DNA of 64,000 nt from Jackrogersella multiformis (lineage: Eukaryota; Ascomycota; Sordariomycetes; Xylariales; Hypoxylaceae). The DNA lies in the NCBI GenBank assembly GCA_902806575.1, contig CADCXD010000010.1, forward strand, positions 62,001-126,000, written 5' to 3'. Positions 23,624 through 35,056 of this stretch are shown here, piece by piece. The stretch's first letter is position 1. Each line of letters opens with the position of its first letter. The position numbers were made by a program, and so were the translations under genes. Under the pieces are notes generated by a model. The model did no database searches. It worked only from the letters and a program-made list of their open reading frames with translations, and had not been told where the DNA came from.

Positions 23624-24390
23624 GCCGTTGCTTGGATCGGCGACAACCGTTTGGCTCGGTGTGGCGCAGGGATGTGCTACCACCTTATGAGAGAGAGTAA
23701 TGTACGCTGCATCTGAAGCTGGTTACCGAATGTATGATCACGGGGTGCGAAGACACTGGGAATAATCAAGGGGAAGATGGGTTAGGCGTTAAAGCGGACT
23801 TGTATTGCCTACGGGCGAGTCCTAATGAAATGACACCTGTCCCGTGCGGGCGCTGATGGCTCTCTCTCTCTTTAGTAGGTCGGATAAGGGTCACCGGAAC
23901 GAGGTTTAACATAGTCTTGGGGTTTGCGCCAGGAATGCGAAAACATGACGAAGTGTATCAGGAATTGTCTGGATTACGCGTGGAAACAACCATCTCTATC
24001 TAGATTAATCTAGTATCTAGATAACTAAGATACCAATAGGGTATTGATAATAAGAGTTCTTTAAACTACCTAAGTAGTTAATATCCTTGAGCATTTTGGG
24101 ATAAGAAGTGTGAACGATTGGTAGATAGAAAACCGAGTAAACAATGCGGTGTAACAGCTTATATTCATAATAGCGGGTAGCAACTCTTATATGAACAAGA
24201 TTCATTCCGTCTAAGTTTTATACCCCCCAATTGTGTTATCATTACTGTTTTATGCAAGTGCGTCTATATCAAGTATTTTCTACGGATGGTTAGCCCCTGT
24301 TGGGCTAATGTTAGGTATTAGTGATTCCTAATAATACAAATAAATGCTTTATATTGCTGCGCGGTATATCCTTTCCCCCCTCAGCTCAGC
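23624..24390. other. convergent intergenic region
   Basis: Shared 3' flanks of the NCE102-like and MATE genes. No open frame or RNA gene was recognised. Confidence 0.6.
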
Positions 24391-26083
24391 TCATACTTCA
24401 GCTCGACCGGTAACATCACCTATCCCGGGAGCACCATGGTCCCCCACGTCACCGATCTCGATTCTATCCAGCGCCCTATGAACCTCCTTTTCCCAATTGC
24501 TCAGCGCAACGATCACCCATTCTAAAATTCCAACTAGGTATAAAGCGACACATTGTCCAACCCACAAGCCCTGTAGACCCCATCCGTTGAAGGCAAGATA
24601 TATTCCCGCCGGTAGAGCCCCACCGTAGTAGCTGATTAGGTTGACGAGAGCGCCGACCCATTGCCGTCCCATACCTCGGAGCACGCCGCCGCAGCTCCCG
24701 TTCAGCCCATCCGCGATCTGGAACAGCGCGACGTACGGCATGACATCCGATACAAGCCGTACGACGCGGTCGTCGTCATTAAAAATCCTACCGAACACAT
24801 CCTTAGTAGCCATCAGGATTATGAGTATGGTGGTTCCGAGAATCATAGACAGGATAGCGGCGCAGTTAGCAGCACGTGCCGCCTCGCGAGGCTTCTGCGC
24901 TCCGAGGAGATTTCCTATGCGAGCCGATGCAGCGACTCCCAGGCCGAAGGGAACCGTATTTATGACTTGGTCGGCTGTCATGATAACAGATTGCGCGGCG
25001 AGTGTGATTGTGCCTAATCTGCCGGCAGCTAGGGCCACGATCTCAAAAGCCCACCACTCCGTACCTACATGAATGACTCCGAGGATGGCCAGGCGCGCGA
25101 ACGGCCAAAGATTTGTGAGAGCACGACGAGGAGCAAGGCCACCCCAGCATTCGTGACCGCGTACAAATGTTGCGTATGCGACTAGGAGCAAGAAGGAAAT
25201 CCAGTACGAGATGCCCGTCGCAAAAGGGGCGCCGTGGAGACCCATGTCAAACTTATAAATGAAGAGGTAATTGAGCAAGGCATTGAGCGGTGATGTGATG
25301 AGGAGGACGTAAGTCCCTGGTTGGTAGATTTGTTGCGCTTGTAGGTACTTCTTCATGGATTCGAACCACACATATCCCAATCCGCCCGGGATCAAGATGT
25401 GGAGGAACTTGCTGCCTTCGACGCAGATGAATTCTTCCTGTCCAAGCGCTCGGAACAGAGGTTCAGAAAACCCCCATATTACAGCCACGACGGCGTAGAA
25501 GAGGGTTAACACCACAATCCCCCGCTGCAATAAGATTCCGAGGTCGTGTTTGTCTTGCGAACCAGTAAAGCTTGTCGACGCGAGGGTATCTAACGCAGTT
25601 GTGCCGCCCATAGCAATCAACCAACCTGTAGCCATTGCAAACACTACACACAAGTATCTTAAGTTAGCGACTACTATTCTAACATGTCAAGGGCAATTCA
25701 GGACTATAAACTCTATCTCGTGAGCCTGAGCCCGGCGGGCGAGTTCGGAAGCCTCTTTGTTCTAGGCCGTGGATAAGGTCGTACGTAGAGAACGACTCTA
25801 GGCTTTACTCACTATAGCAGAAAGCGGCCGTAGCTAATGCTTCCGGGGAGAGACGACCGACAATTAAGACAGAAATGGTCTGAAGACTGTTCTGTAGCGT
25901 ATAGGCTAGTATCACTGGAATTGACGCCTTGGTCAAGAACCATATTTCAGACAACCATGGCCAGTACTGCGGGGATTGTTTCTGTGCGTCGGCCAAAGGG
26001 GCCTTCGGGATAAGCGCAGTCGATTCATCAGGCGGGCTTGAAGTTCCTGATGCCGACGTCGTTGACGATAAATCATCCGTCAT
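24391..26083 (-). CDS. MATE family efflux transporter
   Basis: Multidrug and toxic compound extrusion transporter, expected to export organic cations or xenobiotics by cation antiport. Exons 26083-25813 and 25643-24391 give 507 residues; the 169-bp intron has donor GTGAGT and acceptor TGTAG and splits a methionine codon. An 85-residue N terminus holds a cytosolic tail and the first helices, with PVILAYTLQNSLQTISVLIVGRLSPEALA. The conserved join is AFCYMFAMATGWLIAMGGTT, then ALDTLASTSFTGSQ. About 12 hydrophobic segments follow, in two similar halves; the second opens at WWAFEIVALAAGRLG and has the repeat motif ARIGNLLGAQKPREA. The layout matches fungal MATE proteins related to yeast ERC1. The substrate cannot be read from sequence. 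Confidence 0.95.
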
Positions 26084-28039
26084 TGTGAAGTAGCTATCAA
26101 GTTAGAATTCCAGAGATTCGACAGGACCGTATATAAAAACCGGTTCATCCGCGAAAAGTTTTGGGAGAACCAAGATAAATGCAGAATCCGGCTTTTACAT
26201 ACTCTCGATCTATAATATGTAGAGAACAATCCACTAAGATATGTACTCGACTATAGAGAGATAAGCAGTAACTAATATTGGAGAGTAAACATCACCTAAT
26301 GTTAAACAGATTAGGCTTGGAATGATAGGTACGGAATGTGACTATCTAGCAAAGACGGTCTAACCTGCTAGTGCCAGGTACTCAGATTAGCACGACATCT
26401 CACCTACATGATACAGAATACAGCTGTAGAGCCGTACCTAGTCCGCGAATGCCGAGTAATCTACATTACAGAAGATATACATAAGAGCATAAGGGCAGTC
26501 TCGTTTCGTAGATGATAGGCTCAGTCGGATCGTGGATGCATGATTCCCTGGGTAGGTAGACATACTCACGGGAGATAGAGGTCAGCCAGCCAGCCAATAG
26601 ACGATTTCTAGCCCCGCGGCGTGTTGTGCAGATGTCCGTGATATTGATGTATATTGAGGTCCATTTGAGCTTGGGGTTCATAAGGCGAGCCGAATGAGAT
26701 GCCGTAGCCAGGATCGGACTGCGGGTCCTGCCATGAAGGACGGCCGATGATAACAATGGTTGGAATAACAATGGTTGAAGCTCCCGATTTGCTAATTCAT
26801 TCGGCTAAGAGATGATGAAAGATCGGGCCTTGTCCTTTCGTAGGCATGAACGCTATAGAGCCCCATCCGCGGTGTTCTGTCATAGGTTACTGAGATGCGG
26901 GCATTATCTGAGACCAATTAGTATTGGGTAATGAGCTGGCATTGCATTGATATCGGGAAGCTGCAGTATTTTTGCTATTACAGGATGAATTTACCAATAC
27001 TTAGTATGTGCGGTACGAAATCCAATGATTTCTTTATTAGCGTAGAAAATTCAGACGACGTTTTGTGAGCCGCAAAAAGGATGAGGGTTGCACGTGCAAC
27101 TTGATTACCTAACATTTTCGTAGTACGGATACCTATGTACGTACATATTTACTATTAGTAGGAGGCAGAATGTAGTAGCCAATGACGTAGGTATTTGAAA
27201 TAGTCTGTGTGTAATCTGTGCTCCAGTTAAAAGAGTAATTTTACCTCAAACTCAAAGCTTAAAATCTTTGAATAGGTTAAATATGATGTGATATTGATAT
27301 TATATTAAGAAGTGACGTAGAGCGGTCTCCAACTGTCGAGAGCTGTCAAACTTAAGTTGAAACCCTATATGATTACATAGGTAACATATTCCCGTAAATA
27401 TGCCTAACTCTGTCCTAATCAATATCTGTACCATTCAAAACATAGGTACTACCTACCTAGGTACCTGGTAGGACACTGGACTAGCACACTGAATGCATCA
27501 TGTTGCTTTCCAACTTTAATAGGGTTTCCCTTAAGACACGGTACCTACCTAGGATACCTAGGATGCTTAGGTATCCTAGGTAGAGCCGAGAATAACACCC
27601 ATGCAAAGAGTTTTTCAAAGAGTTTGCAAAGACTATCTAGGTACCTATCTAAGTTAGGTTAGGGTTGATAAGGGAGAGAATTCAAGTAAAACATAATCTA
27701 ACCTAATTCTTTTGTTTCCTTTTCTATTTGCCGTACAAGAACGTGGCGACACGGTCAGACTAGTGCTCGATATAGCACCACATTACGAACCATATCTGGT
27801 AGATGACCCCTACATGCTATCTACAAACAGTACAAGGGAAAGGAAGACGACGAGGCCCGTTACCCTCCCGGGGGGAATGTCCATTTCTGTTGTGGTCTTA
27901 TTAATCGGTTACCGTATTATTTGTATAGACGGTAAAAATAGAACTAGATCTAGTGTGAGGGCATGGCGAGGACTCCTCTGATCGCGTTCCTCTGCTCCAC
28001 GAGGACCCTTTGAAAAGCCCCTTTTCCTTTCGACGACTA
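26084..28039. other. 2-kb region without an intact gene
   Basis: Upstream of the MATE gene and downstream of the NLR-like remnant. It has a strong hairpin at 27545-27583 and TACCTAGG words. An open frame on the minus strand at 27901-28170 may be frame-shifted continuation of the remnant, but it has no recognisable domain. Confidence 0.5.
27545..27583. repeat. 15-bp perfect inverted repeat (hairpin) of CCTAGG words
   Basis: Arms 27545-27559 and 27569-27583 are exact reverse complements (CTACCTAGGATACCT / AGGTATCCTAGGTAG) around a 9-nt loop. Confidence 0.9.
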
Positions 28040-28786
28040 TCAGGTATCGGAGTTGATATCGTAACGTTCTCGGCGCTTAAAGGAATTGGGTCTTGAGGAT
28101 GTGGTGATACTCCTGGGATAGTACGATATACCACCGCGCCATGGTCGAGATATAAAGTTCTCTCTATCACTAGGAAGATGCTGAGCTATCTGTTTTATCG
28201 TATGCAGTATATCGGCAACATTGTCTTTTATGGTCTTAGTAATATTCATGATTGGGAAGTTGAGCGACTATACTACATAGGTACTCTTGATCTCGGTCGT
28301 ATCGTTCTTAATGTCGCCGGTAATAATTCTATAGTATGATTATAAGTGACTGTGTATCTAATTCTATGCCAATTGTAAACATACAGGTTGGCCGTATCCA
28401 TAGCACTATACAAAGCATTCCTATGCGTATTAAGGCTGGACTTCAATTTCCCCAGCTCTCTTTTACCATAAAACGCCCAATGTAAACTTTTCCTTCCCAA
28501 CGGAGGTTGGTATTGAGAAAGAATATGATGAATCTCGGCAATGGCCTCGAAACAATTGGCTACTAGATAGAGATGATATTTTCCTTTTTTGCTGCTTGGG
28601 AGTTCCATCTAGGACGTCTTGGTTGAGAAGGGCAATGGTATCTTCAACAGAGTCGAATTCAAAGATTATTGCATCGATATCAGGTTGAGCTGATCGCACG
28701 TCACGTACGAACGAAGCAGCTGTCCTGGAGGCTTCGAATATGACTTGCCCAAGGCTTATACATGCCATTGAGATAGAAAAAGGGAC
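28040..28786 (-). pseudogene. broken gene with fungal NLR/STAND N-terminal (PigL_N-like) domain
   Basis: Reads as the N-terminal helical domain found at the front of many fungal STAND/NLR-like and ankyrin proteins (PigL_N type). Upstream of the first ATG (28768) the frame reads VPFSIS, resembling the usual start of these proteins, but the expected ATG is absent. Frame 1 gives MACISLGQVIFEASRTAASF, then VRDVRSAQPDIDAIIFEFDS and LLNQDVLDGTPKQQK. At an A6 run (28585-28590) the homology moves to another frame: YHLYLVANCFEAIAEIHHIL, then PLGRKSLHWAFYGKRELGKL and MDTANL. A consensus 56-bp intron (28384-28329, GTATGT...TATAG) is preserved and joins to IITGDIKNDTTEIK. An in-frame TAG at 28270-28268 then interrupts before NITKTIKDNVADILHTIKQI. 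No NB-ARC, NACHT or repeat domain follows. The alternative is an annotation-breaking sequence error in the A run, but the stop remains. Confidence 0.75.
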
Positions 28787-29484
28787 CGTTGTCGTTGCTG
28801 TCGTAAACCTCGAGCTGTACGCTGCAGATTGTGGTGGTCTTCGTAGTGAATCTAGCGACGAGAGTTGACGACGACCCGGTATAGCGCTTCGTTTTTTGTA
28901 TCAAAACTTTCTTCTATTAAATTCTCTGCGGGGTCTGTAAAGCTGGCTTGATCTGTTGTCTAAATGCTGTACATATCATCCTTAGCCAATAGAGGTCTGT
29001 TCCTGCATGCAGTTCTTCGACTTCCCCCCGATGGCGGCAGGGGAAACTTATTATTGGTATGATGAAGACCAGATAGATATCATTATTGGAATAAACTCGG
29101 GACTCTACACCGAAAACTTACTGCAATCATGCTCATTAGATACTATTAAACAGCATGGCAAACGCTTTCCATCACTACCCAGGTAGATAATATGATATCA
29201 GCGCCGAATACAAAAAGAAAAGCATTATCTTTGAGTGAAAGCTAGTGACGCTATCTTTGCCTTCGCATCATCAAGCCTCGGTATCGTGTTCTGTATTGGT
29301 CTACCAGGGGCCCCTCTGGAAACCTCCCCTTATTCACACCAGCTTTTCCCTTTACCCATGCTGCCTTACGGCGATTATATAACGCAGGCAATCAAATGCA
29401 GTATGATACAAGAAATAAACCTCGCAACTCCAGTGCTCCAGTGCATTACGTCCATAAAGGACTCAATATTTTGATGCCAAGTAT
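28787..29484. other. intergenic, no gene seen
   Basis: Lies between the 5' end of the NLR-like remnant and the 3' end of NUP133. Short open frames only. Confidence 0.55.
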
Positions 29485-32400
29485 TTAATGCGTACCGTTG
29501 TGTCCGTTCGTGCCCTCAAACCCCTTGGATTGCTTCCTTGCGAATCCGGACCTGGGCGAGCTAACTACCGCCGCCGCTCCAGCTGCAGTATTTTCGTCAT
29601 ACTGCTGGTCAACAGCCTCCTCAGCATACTTCCGCGTTTCCTTGGCCCATTGCTCCAATCGGTGCTTCTCCATATGCTTAAGAAGGTTACCATTTTCCCA
29701 CCTCATCACTTCTAGAACCTTTTCGCGGTAGCTTTCCTCCATCTTCTCGAATCGTCGGTCAAGCGTTTCGGTATGTACCCCGGCAACCTCTGCTGGTGTT
29801 AATCGCCGGTAGTTATTACTGTCGCCGCCGCTTTGCTCTATTTTCCGTTAGTAACGTTGTTGCTCTGAAGTATCTCGATGGTTTCTACTTACGATTCGCA
29901 TATAGCGTACAGTAAAACTGGAAAAGGTCTGTCTGGCCAAGAATCTCCACGATATCGTTGTCATTCTTGAGGGTGGTGTTGTTCAACTGCGTCCAGTCTT
30001 CTCTCAGAAAACATCTTCGCCAGATGAGGCGCTCAGCTTGTACGCGATCCGCGCCGTTGAGGCCGTTGTAGGATACGAGAAGAGCCGAAAAGAACTGGTC
30101 AGGCATATGCTCCCTCGTCTCCGGAGGTAGAGTAATCAAAGTGAGGAGATCAATTAGTGTAAGAGGATCCAGAGCCTCGTGGTTTACGAGTCGGCGCAAA
30201 GCATCGTCAAATATCTGAAACAGTATTTTATACTTCTTCGGGATCTTAAGCGCAAACGTCTCTTGTACAAGGCTCAACTCCTCCCCTTCGAGTGCCACGC
30301 TAATTACTGGACGAATTTGAGTGTTGTAAAGGTCGTCTTGAACACCAATGATTGCGAGTTCCTTGTCGATGGCGTCTACTTGCGCGTCCTCGGTAGTCCC
30401 GTTGACACTGGCATCTTGTAGACTCAAGGACGCTTTGCTGGAAGGTCGGGATGATTCGGCCATCCTAGCTAGCTTACCAAGGCTCAACTCGATCTTCTTA
30501 TTCCAGATTTGCTGTTCGCGCGCTAGGCCAAGGTCAAGAAGCGTGTCAGCAGCATGGTCAATGTCTTCTTCACTGATGATATCGTTGATCCAAGAGACTT
30601 TGGCCAGTTCTGGCTTCGTTCGAAGATACATCGTCTTGAACTTCTTGTCGCCATCGTACTCGAGAAGAGCATCGACTCCAAATGTAGTGAATAGATATTC
30701 GTAGAAAGGGAAGGCATATTCTTTGCCGTATGTTCCGAAGTACTCCTGAACTTGATCTTCTTTTGCAGTCATCTTCTTCTCTAGGCTCTCAAGCTGTTCT
30801 GGAGAAAGACCGGGTGTCTCGAGTTGGTGGCGTAGTCCGTCGATTTCGCGGGTCAGAATCTCTGCAAGAGCCGGAAGCGATTCGTGGTTCTCAGCAATAC
30901 TGATTCCGGCTTCCCAATTTTCTGTTTGGGCAAGAAGGACAATCTTGTCATGACGATCTTGTTTATATATGCTCTCATATTTCTGACCATCCGTGGCCTT
31001 CTTGGGGTCGTCGCTACAAAGGTAAGACCGGGATAACTCTTGGACGACAGTGAGATATACTTCTGTCATTTGTGGCAGAAGCTCGCGGGTCCTCTGGACT
31101 AGCACGTTTTGCCCATCAGATTCTGGCGTCCAATGTTGCTTAACCCACTCAGTAGAGAGCTCTACTTGTCTTTTCACGTTGTTTGCGATAAATGGATGGC
31201 ACGTCCAAGGTGTCGGAAGTCCGGTATAGTCGTTCACTAGAATTCCATGCTCCAACTTTTCACTAGCTAGACCATATAGTTCGAGGTTCCTTACACGAAA
31301 GGTGAAGGCGTCTCGTATGGCGCTGTTATAAACTTCTGCTGCTTCGTATATCAAACACGTCAGAGATGCCTGGTCTAGGTTGGCCTTGGAGTTATGTTTT
31401 ATAACTTCATAGGCCCAGGCGATGAAAAGTTCCATGCGGTCGGCATCACGAATGAACCAGTGACGCAATTCATCGACTTCACCTTTAGCGACGTTGGGTT
31501 CCGACTTCTCCTCGGATCGGATATACTCAACGATCTCAGCGACAATGCTCTTCTTAGAGGCCGCGGGCCGGAGATGGGTGAAATCCTCGTGCTTGTGCCA
31601 TATGACATTGGCAACGTGGAGTTTCTCTGCATTCCAAAGTAGTTGCCACTTCGTAACACGGTCGAGGTTCACCCTAAGGCTCGTTATTTGCGACATGATC
31701 TTCTCTAGATATCTCACGCGCTCCTTGATATTGGTGTCGACCCGCGCAGCAAGAGTAGAAAAATGCTTGCCGGTAGAGGTGAGGATCTCTCGGCTCAACT
31801 CTAGAGCAGCACTACCATATTCCGCATCAGTGAAGCGGAGACCGTGCTGCACATCGAACACGAGGGGATTATCCTCCTTGACCCCAAAAAACACGGCTTG
31901 CTCGAGCTTCACTTTGGCTGTAACCTCCGGAGGCTTCTCACTCGCGAATCGTTCTACGTCCGTTACAGCAATACGTAAAATGCCCGCACCCCGAACCATC
32001 AGTATAGCAGCTGGGTTCTTTGGCCTAATGCGAGGCGTTCTCCCTTCGCCAGCTCCGAAACCTTGAGATTTAGGCTCCTCAATTCCGGAACCAACGATCT
32101 CGAGTGTAGGATCCGTACGTAGGTCGACGACGTCCTCGAAGGACGCGGGTAGGAGATGGTTATCTTCGAGGATCTGGGAATCGGGCGAGTCGGGTGGTTG
32201 AGCGATCGAAGCTACAACGGCGGCGTGGTCAAATATGACAAAGGCGATTATATTTGGTCGTGGAAGATATAGTCGAGGCTTGGTAAGAGCATGCGCATCT
32301 GGTGGAGTGGAATAGGCAGATATAGGTCGAACCATGCCAATACCGACAGGGCTCTCTGGCGAAAGCCCAGTAGATAATACAACTTCAAGAAGCGTATAGC

Positions 32401-33859
32401 GCCACGTTTGCTTGCTGTTGCTGGACAATGAAGCAAGAAGCAACAGATGTTGCTGGTCCTCAGTTTCCGGGGACGGAAAGAGTTGGTTCATGTCGTTATA
32501 CTTTCGATCCAGGCCTCTAGGGACGAAACTGAAGTCAAGTATCTTTAGCGACTCGGCGGGTAGCTTGGCATTTACGCTATCTACTCGCTGGAGGGCTTCA
32601 AGGATAGCGCTGCGAGCATCCACCTCGGCGAGGAGGTCATGGTGACCTCCGCGATGTACCCTCCACGAATGAAGCCGGCCCTTTGACGTAGCAGCGACGA
32701 CGGTACACTCACCCTGCTTCGAAGATCGTTCTGAACGCACGGCGGCGATATCACCATGAAGAGCAGAATGCGAAAGCGCATGTCGAATGCTACCAAAGAA
32801 ACCGCTGCTAGCTGGGCCCAAGTTGGTGCGCAAGAACAGCGTCGAGACTTTCGGACGGCCATGAGTATCTCGTACACTCAGATAGGCCATACGCCCAGTG
32901 CTAAAGGCCAAGATAAAACCAGCTGCAGATTCGGCATGAATTATCTGGATGACGGCCTCTCCAGAAAACATTCCCTGGATAGAGCCTTCGATACCATTTC
33001 GCTGTTGTTGCATAAAGTCCAACGTTGTCGCGCTCGATATCGATTCCCAGTAGGTGACCTTACCATTACTTGGCATTACCACTACCAAACCCGGCTCGGA
33101 GGAAGAGGCGGAGGGGGGGACGAGTGCGCCGACCGGTAGGGGATCTGTCGAGTGTTTCGAGGGATATGGTAGTGTAAAGGTAAAAGATTCGGGAGACTGG
33201 GTGGGCGTCGCATACGGCCATACAATGGCGTGGGTGTGAGAGAGGCTTAAAGCGTAACCGGTGGAACTATCAGCGGAACCATGCTGACGGCCTGTATATT
33301 TACGTTAGCGACAGGGAGGATATATAAGCCTAGGTGGGTACTTAGGTAGGTATAAAACGGCAACGTACTTGTGGCGTCTAGCTTTAATCTGTCGGGGAGG
33401 GCTGGGAGCTTCCTGACATCGAACGCGATATTGGTCGACTACAAAAACAAAAACAAAACGTGTTAGCAACTTCGGACTCGGGGTCGTCGAGGATTCTTGA
33501 TCACGGATACTTACTAGAAGCGTGCTACCATCCCCTTTGCTAAATCGTTCACTAGGCCGAGCTTTCTTGGACCGAAAACTAAGCTCCTGCTTCGATGCGG
33601 GTGGTTCTTCAATTCCATCCTGCTTTAACTCGACCATCGAAGTCCTCGTGGACTTAACTTCATAGGTCTCCGGGGTGGCAGTAGTAGTAGTAGTAGGATT
33701 TGCGAAGGTCTGTTCATTTAATGGTAGCCTTTGTCGCTTCGCTTTTGGCTGCTGCGCCGAGTTATCTGAGCTAAGGGGTCGTTGGCGTCGTCTACCACGA
33801 GTGGTCGTTGGAGCCGGTGATGCATTTCCAGCGCCGTTGCTGAGCGAAGCTGAAAACAT
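29485..33859 (-). CDS. NUP133: nucleoporin NUP133
   Basis: Scaffold nucleoporin of the Y-shaped Nup84/Nup107 subcomplex of the nuclear pore. Four exons (33859-33515, 33438-33369, 33291-29893, 29837-29485) give 1,388 residues; introns are 76, 77 and 55 bp and all joins keep frame. A basic, disordered N terminus (MFSASLSN, TTTRGRRRQRP) precedes the beta-propeller, which is visible as DVRKLPALPDRLK, RQHGSADSSTGYALSLSHTH and VVVMPSNGKVTYWESISSAT. The C-terminal half is alpha-helical stack (for example LRHWFIRDADRMELFIAWAY and WINDIISEEDIDHAADTLLD). The last exon gives RRFEKMEESYREKVLEVMRW and a short Ser/Gly tail. Length and order match fungal NUP133. The two tiny 5' introns explain why the longest open frame starts late. 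Confidence 0.95.
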
Positions 33860-35056
33860 GATGGTAATAAGATGCGGTATGGTGTGCTGTTACGCGATGA
33901 AAGTCGAGGCAACGATGCAATCGGGTATTTCTAGAAACGAGATGGAATCGGTATTATCGATGCGTCGATTGATGCGGAAAATATCTGTTCATCGTGAGGA
34001 GGCGGATGAAGTGTAGGAGGTGGTGGTGGTGGATAGAATGGTGAACAGAATTAGAAGGCGAAAGATGGGAGGATGGTAGGATGGGAAGAGGGGAGGTGGA
34101 CAAGGTGAAGAAAAAAAATTGAGGATTGAATGGTGAAGGTATTCGTTCGCGAAAGAATGACGAGGCCGTAAATGTTTGGTTGAAATTGATTGGGCCGTTG
34201 TTGACCTTGGCTGGGTACTTGTGAAGAGAAGAAGAAAAATAAAAAATAAAATAAAAACAGACACAACACACACAACACACCGGAGGCCCTTCGTTGGAAT
34301 TGTGTTAAGCTGTTTTAGAACCTACAGGTCTTTACTGGAGCTACGTAGCGGAGGGTTGGCATGTATTTTACAGGGACCTAGGTAGGTACCTAGTGTAGTA
34401 GGTACATAAGGTAGGTACATTAGTGGATACCCACTGTAAGTACCTACAGGCTACTGGAAATAGGTAGAAAATTAAGGTTCAACGCAAGCGCGGTTGAGGC
34501 TAAACTGTTTTAGAAACGAAAGGACCCTTTTCCGTGTTGAGATCTGCAATGTGTGCTTGCCGCTTGTGAACGAACAAGACGGGTCAAGTGCTTTGCAGCT
34601 TGTCACCTGCCCCGTGCGCTGGCCCGCCCTGCATCCAATCAATTATCTTAGCATACCCACCTTAGGTACCCTAGTAGGTAACAAATCCGGGGCAGCCAGC
34701 CTCTAACCTTCAGCCTCTAACCTTTGAGCCTCGACGATGACCTCAACGTTCGACATATTTTCTAGCTTGTGATTCATATTTTTGATTCATGTCGATATAT
34801 TTTCCTCGTCCAATACCTTGTAATATAACAACAATTTAATCTTTTCCTGACTCATTTTTTGTACCATTTCGAAAGATAGATATTGCAAGTTTATTACCTT
34901 GAAATGTCTATCTACCATTACATCGGGAGACATAGCGGAATCTGGCAACTTGGATTGTGCTGTACTTAGCATTGATCTCCTATGGAAACTCATATATACT
35001 TCTGTATATCCCACCCACAATTCTGAGAGGGACTTAAATGTCCAAGAACCCCCAAG
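33860..35056. other. divergent intergenic region NUP133/AFG1
   Basis: About 1.2 kb. The NUP133 side is rich in GGTGG/GAAGA purine runs (pyrimidine-rich on the NUP133 coding strand), typical of a fungal 5' region. The middle has TACCTAGG words around 34378-34450. No gene was seen. Confidence 0.6.
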
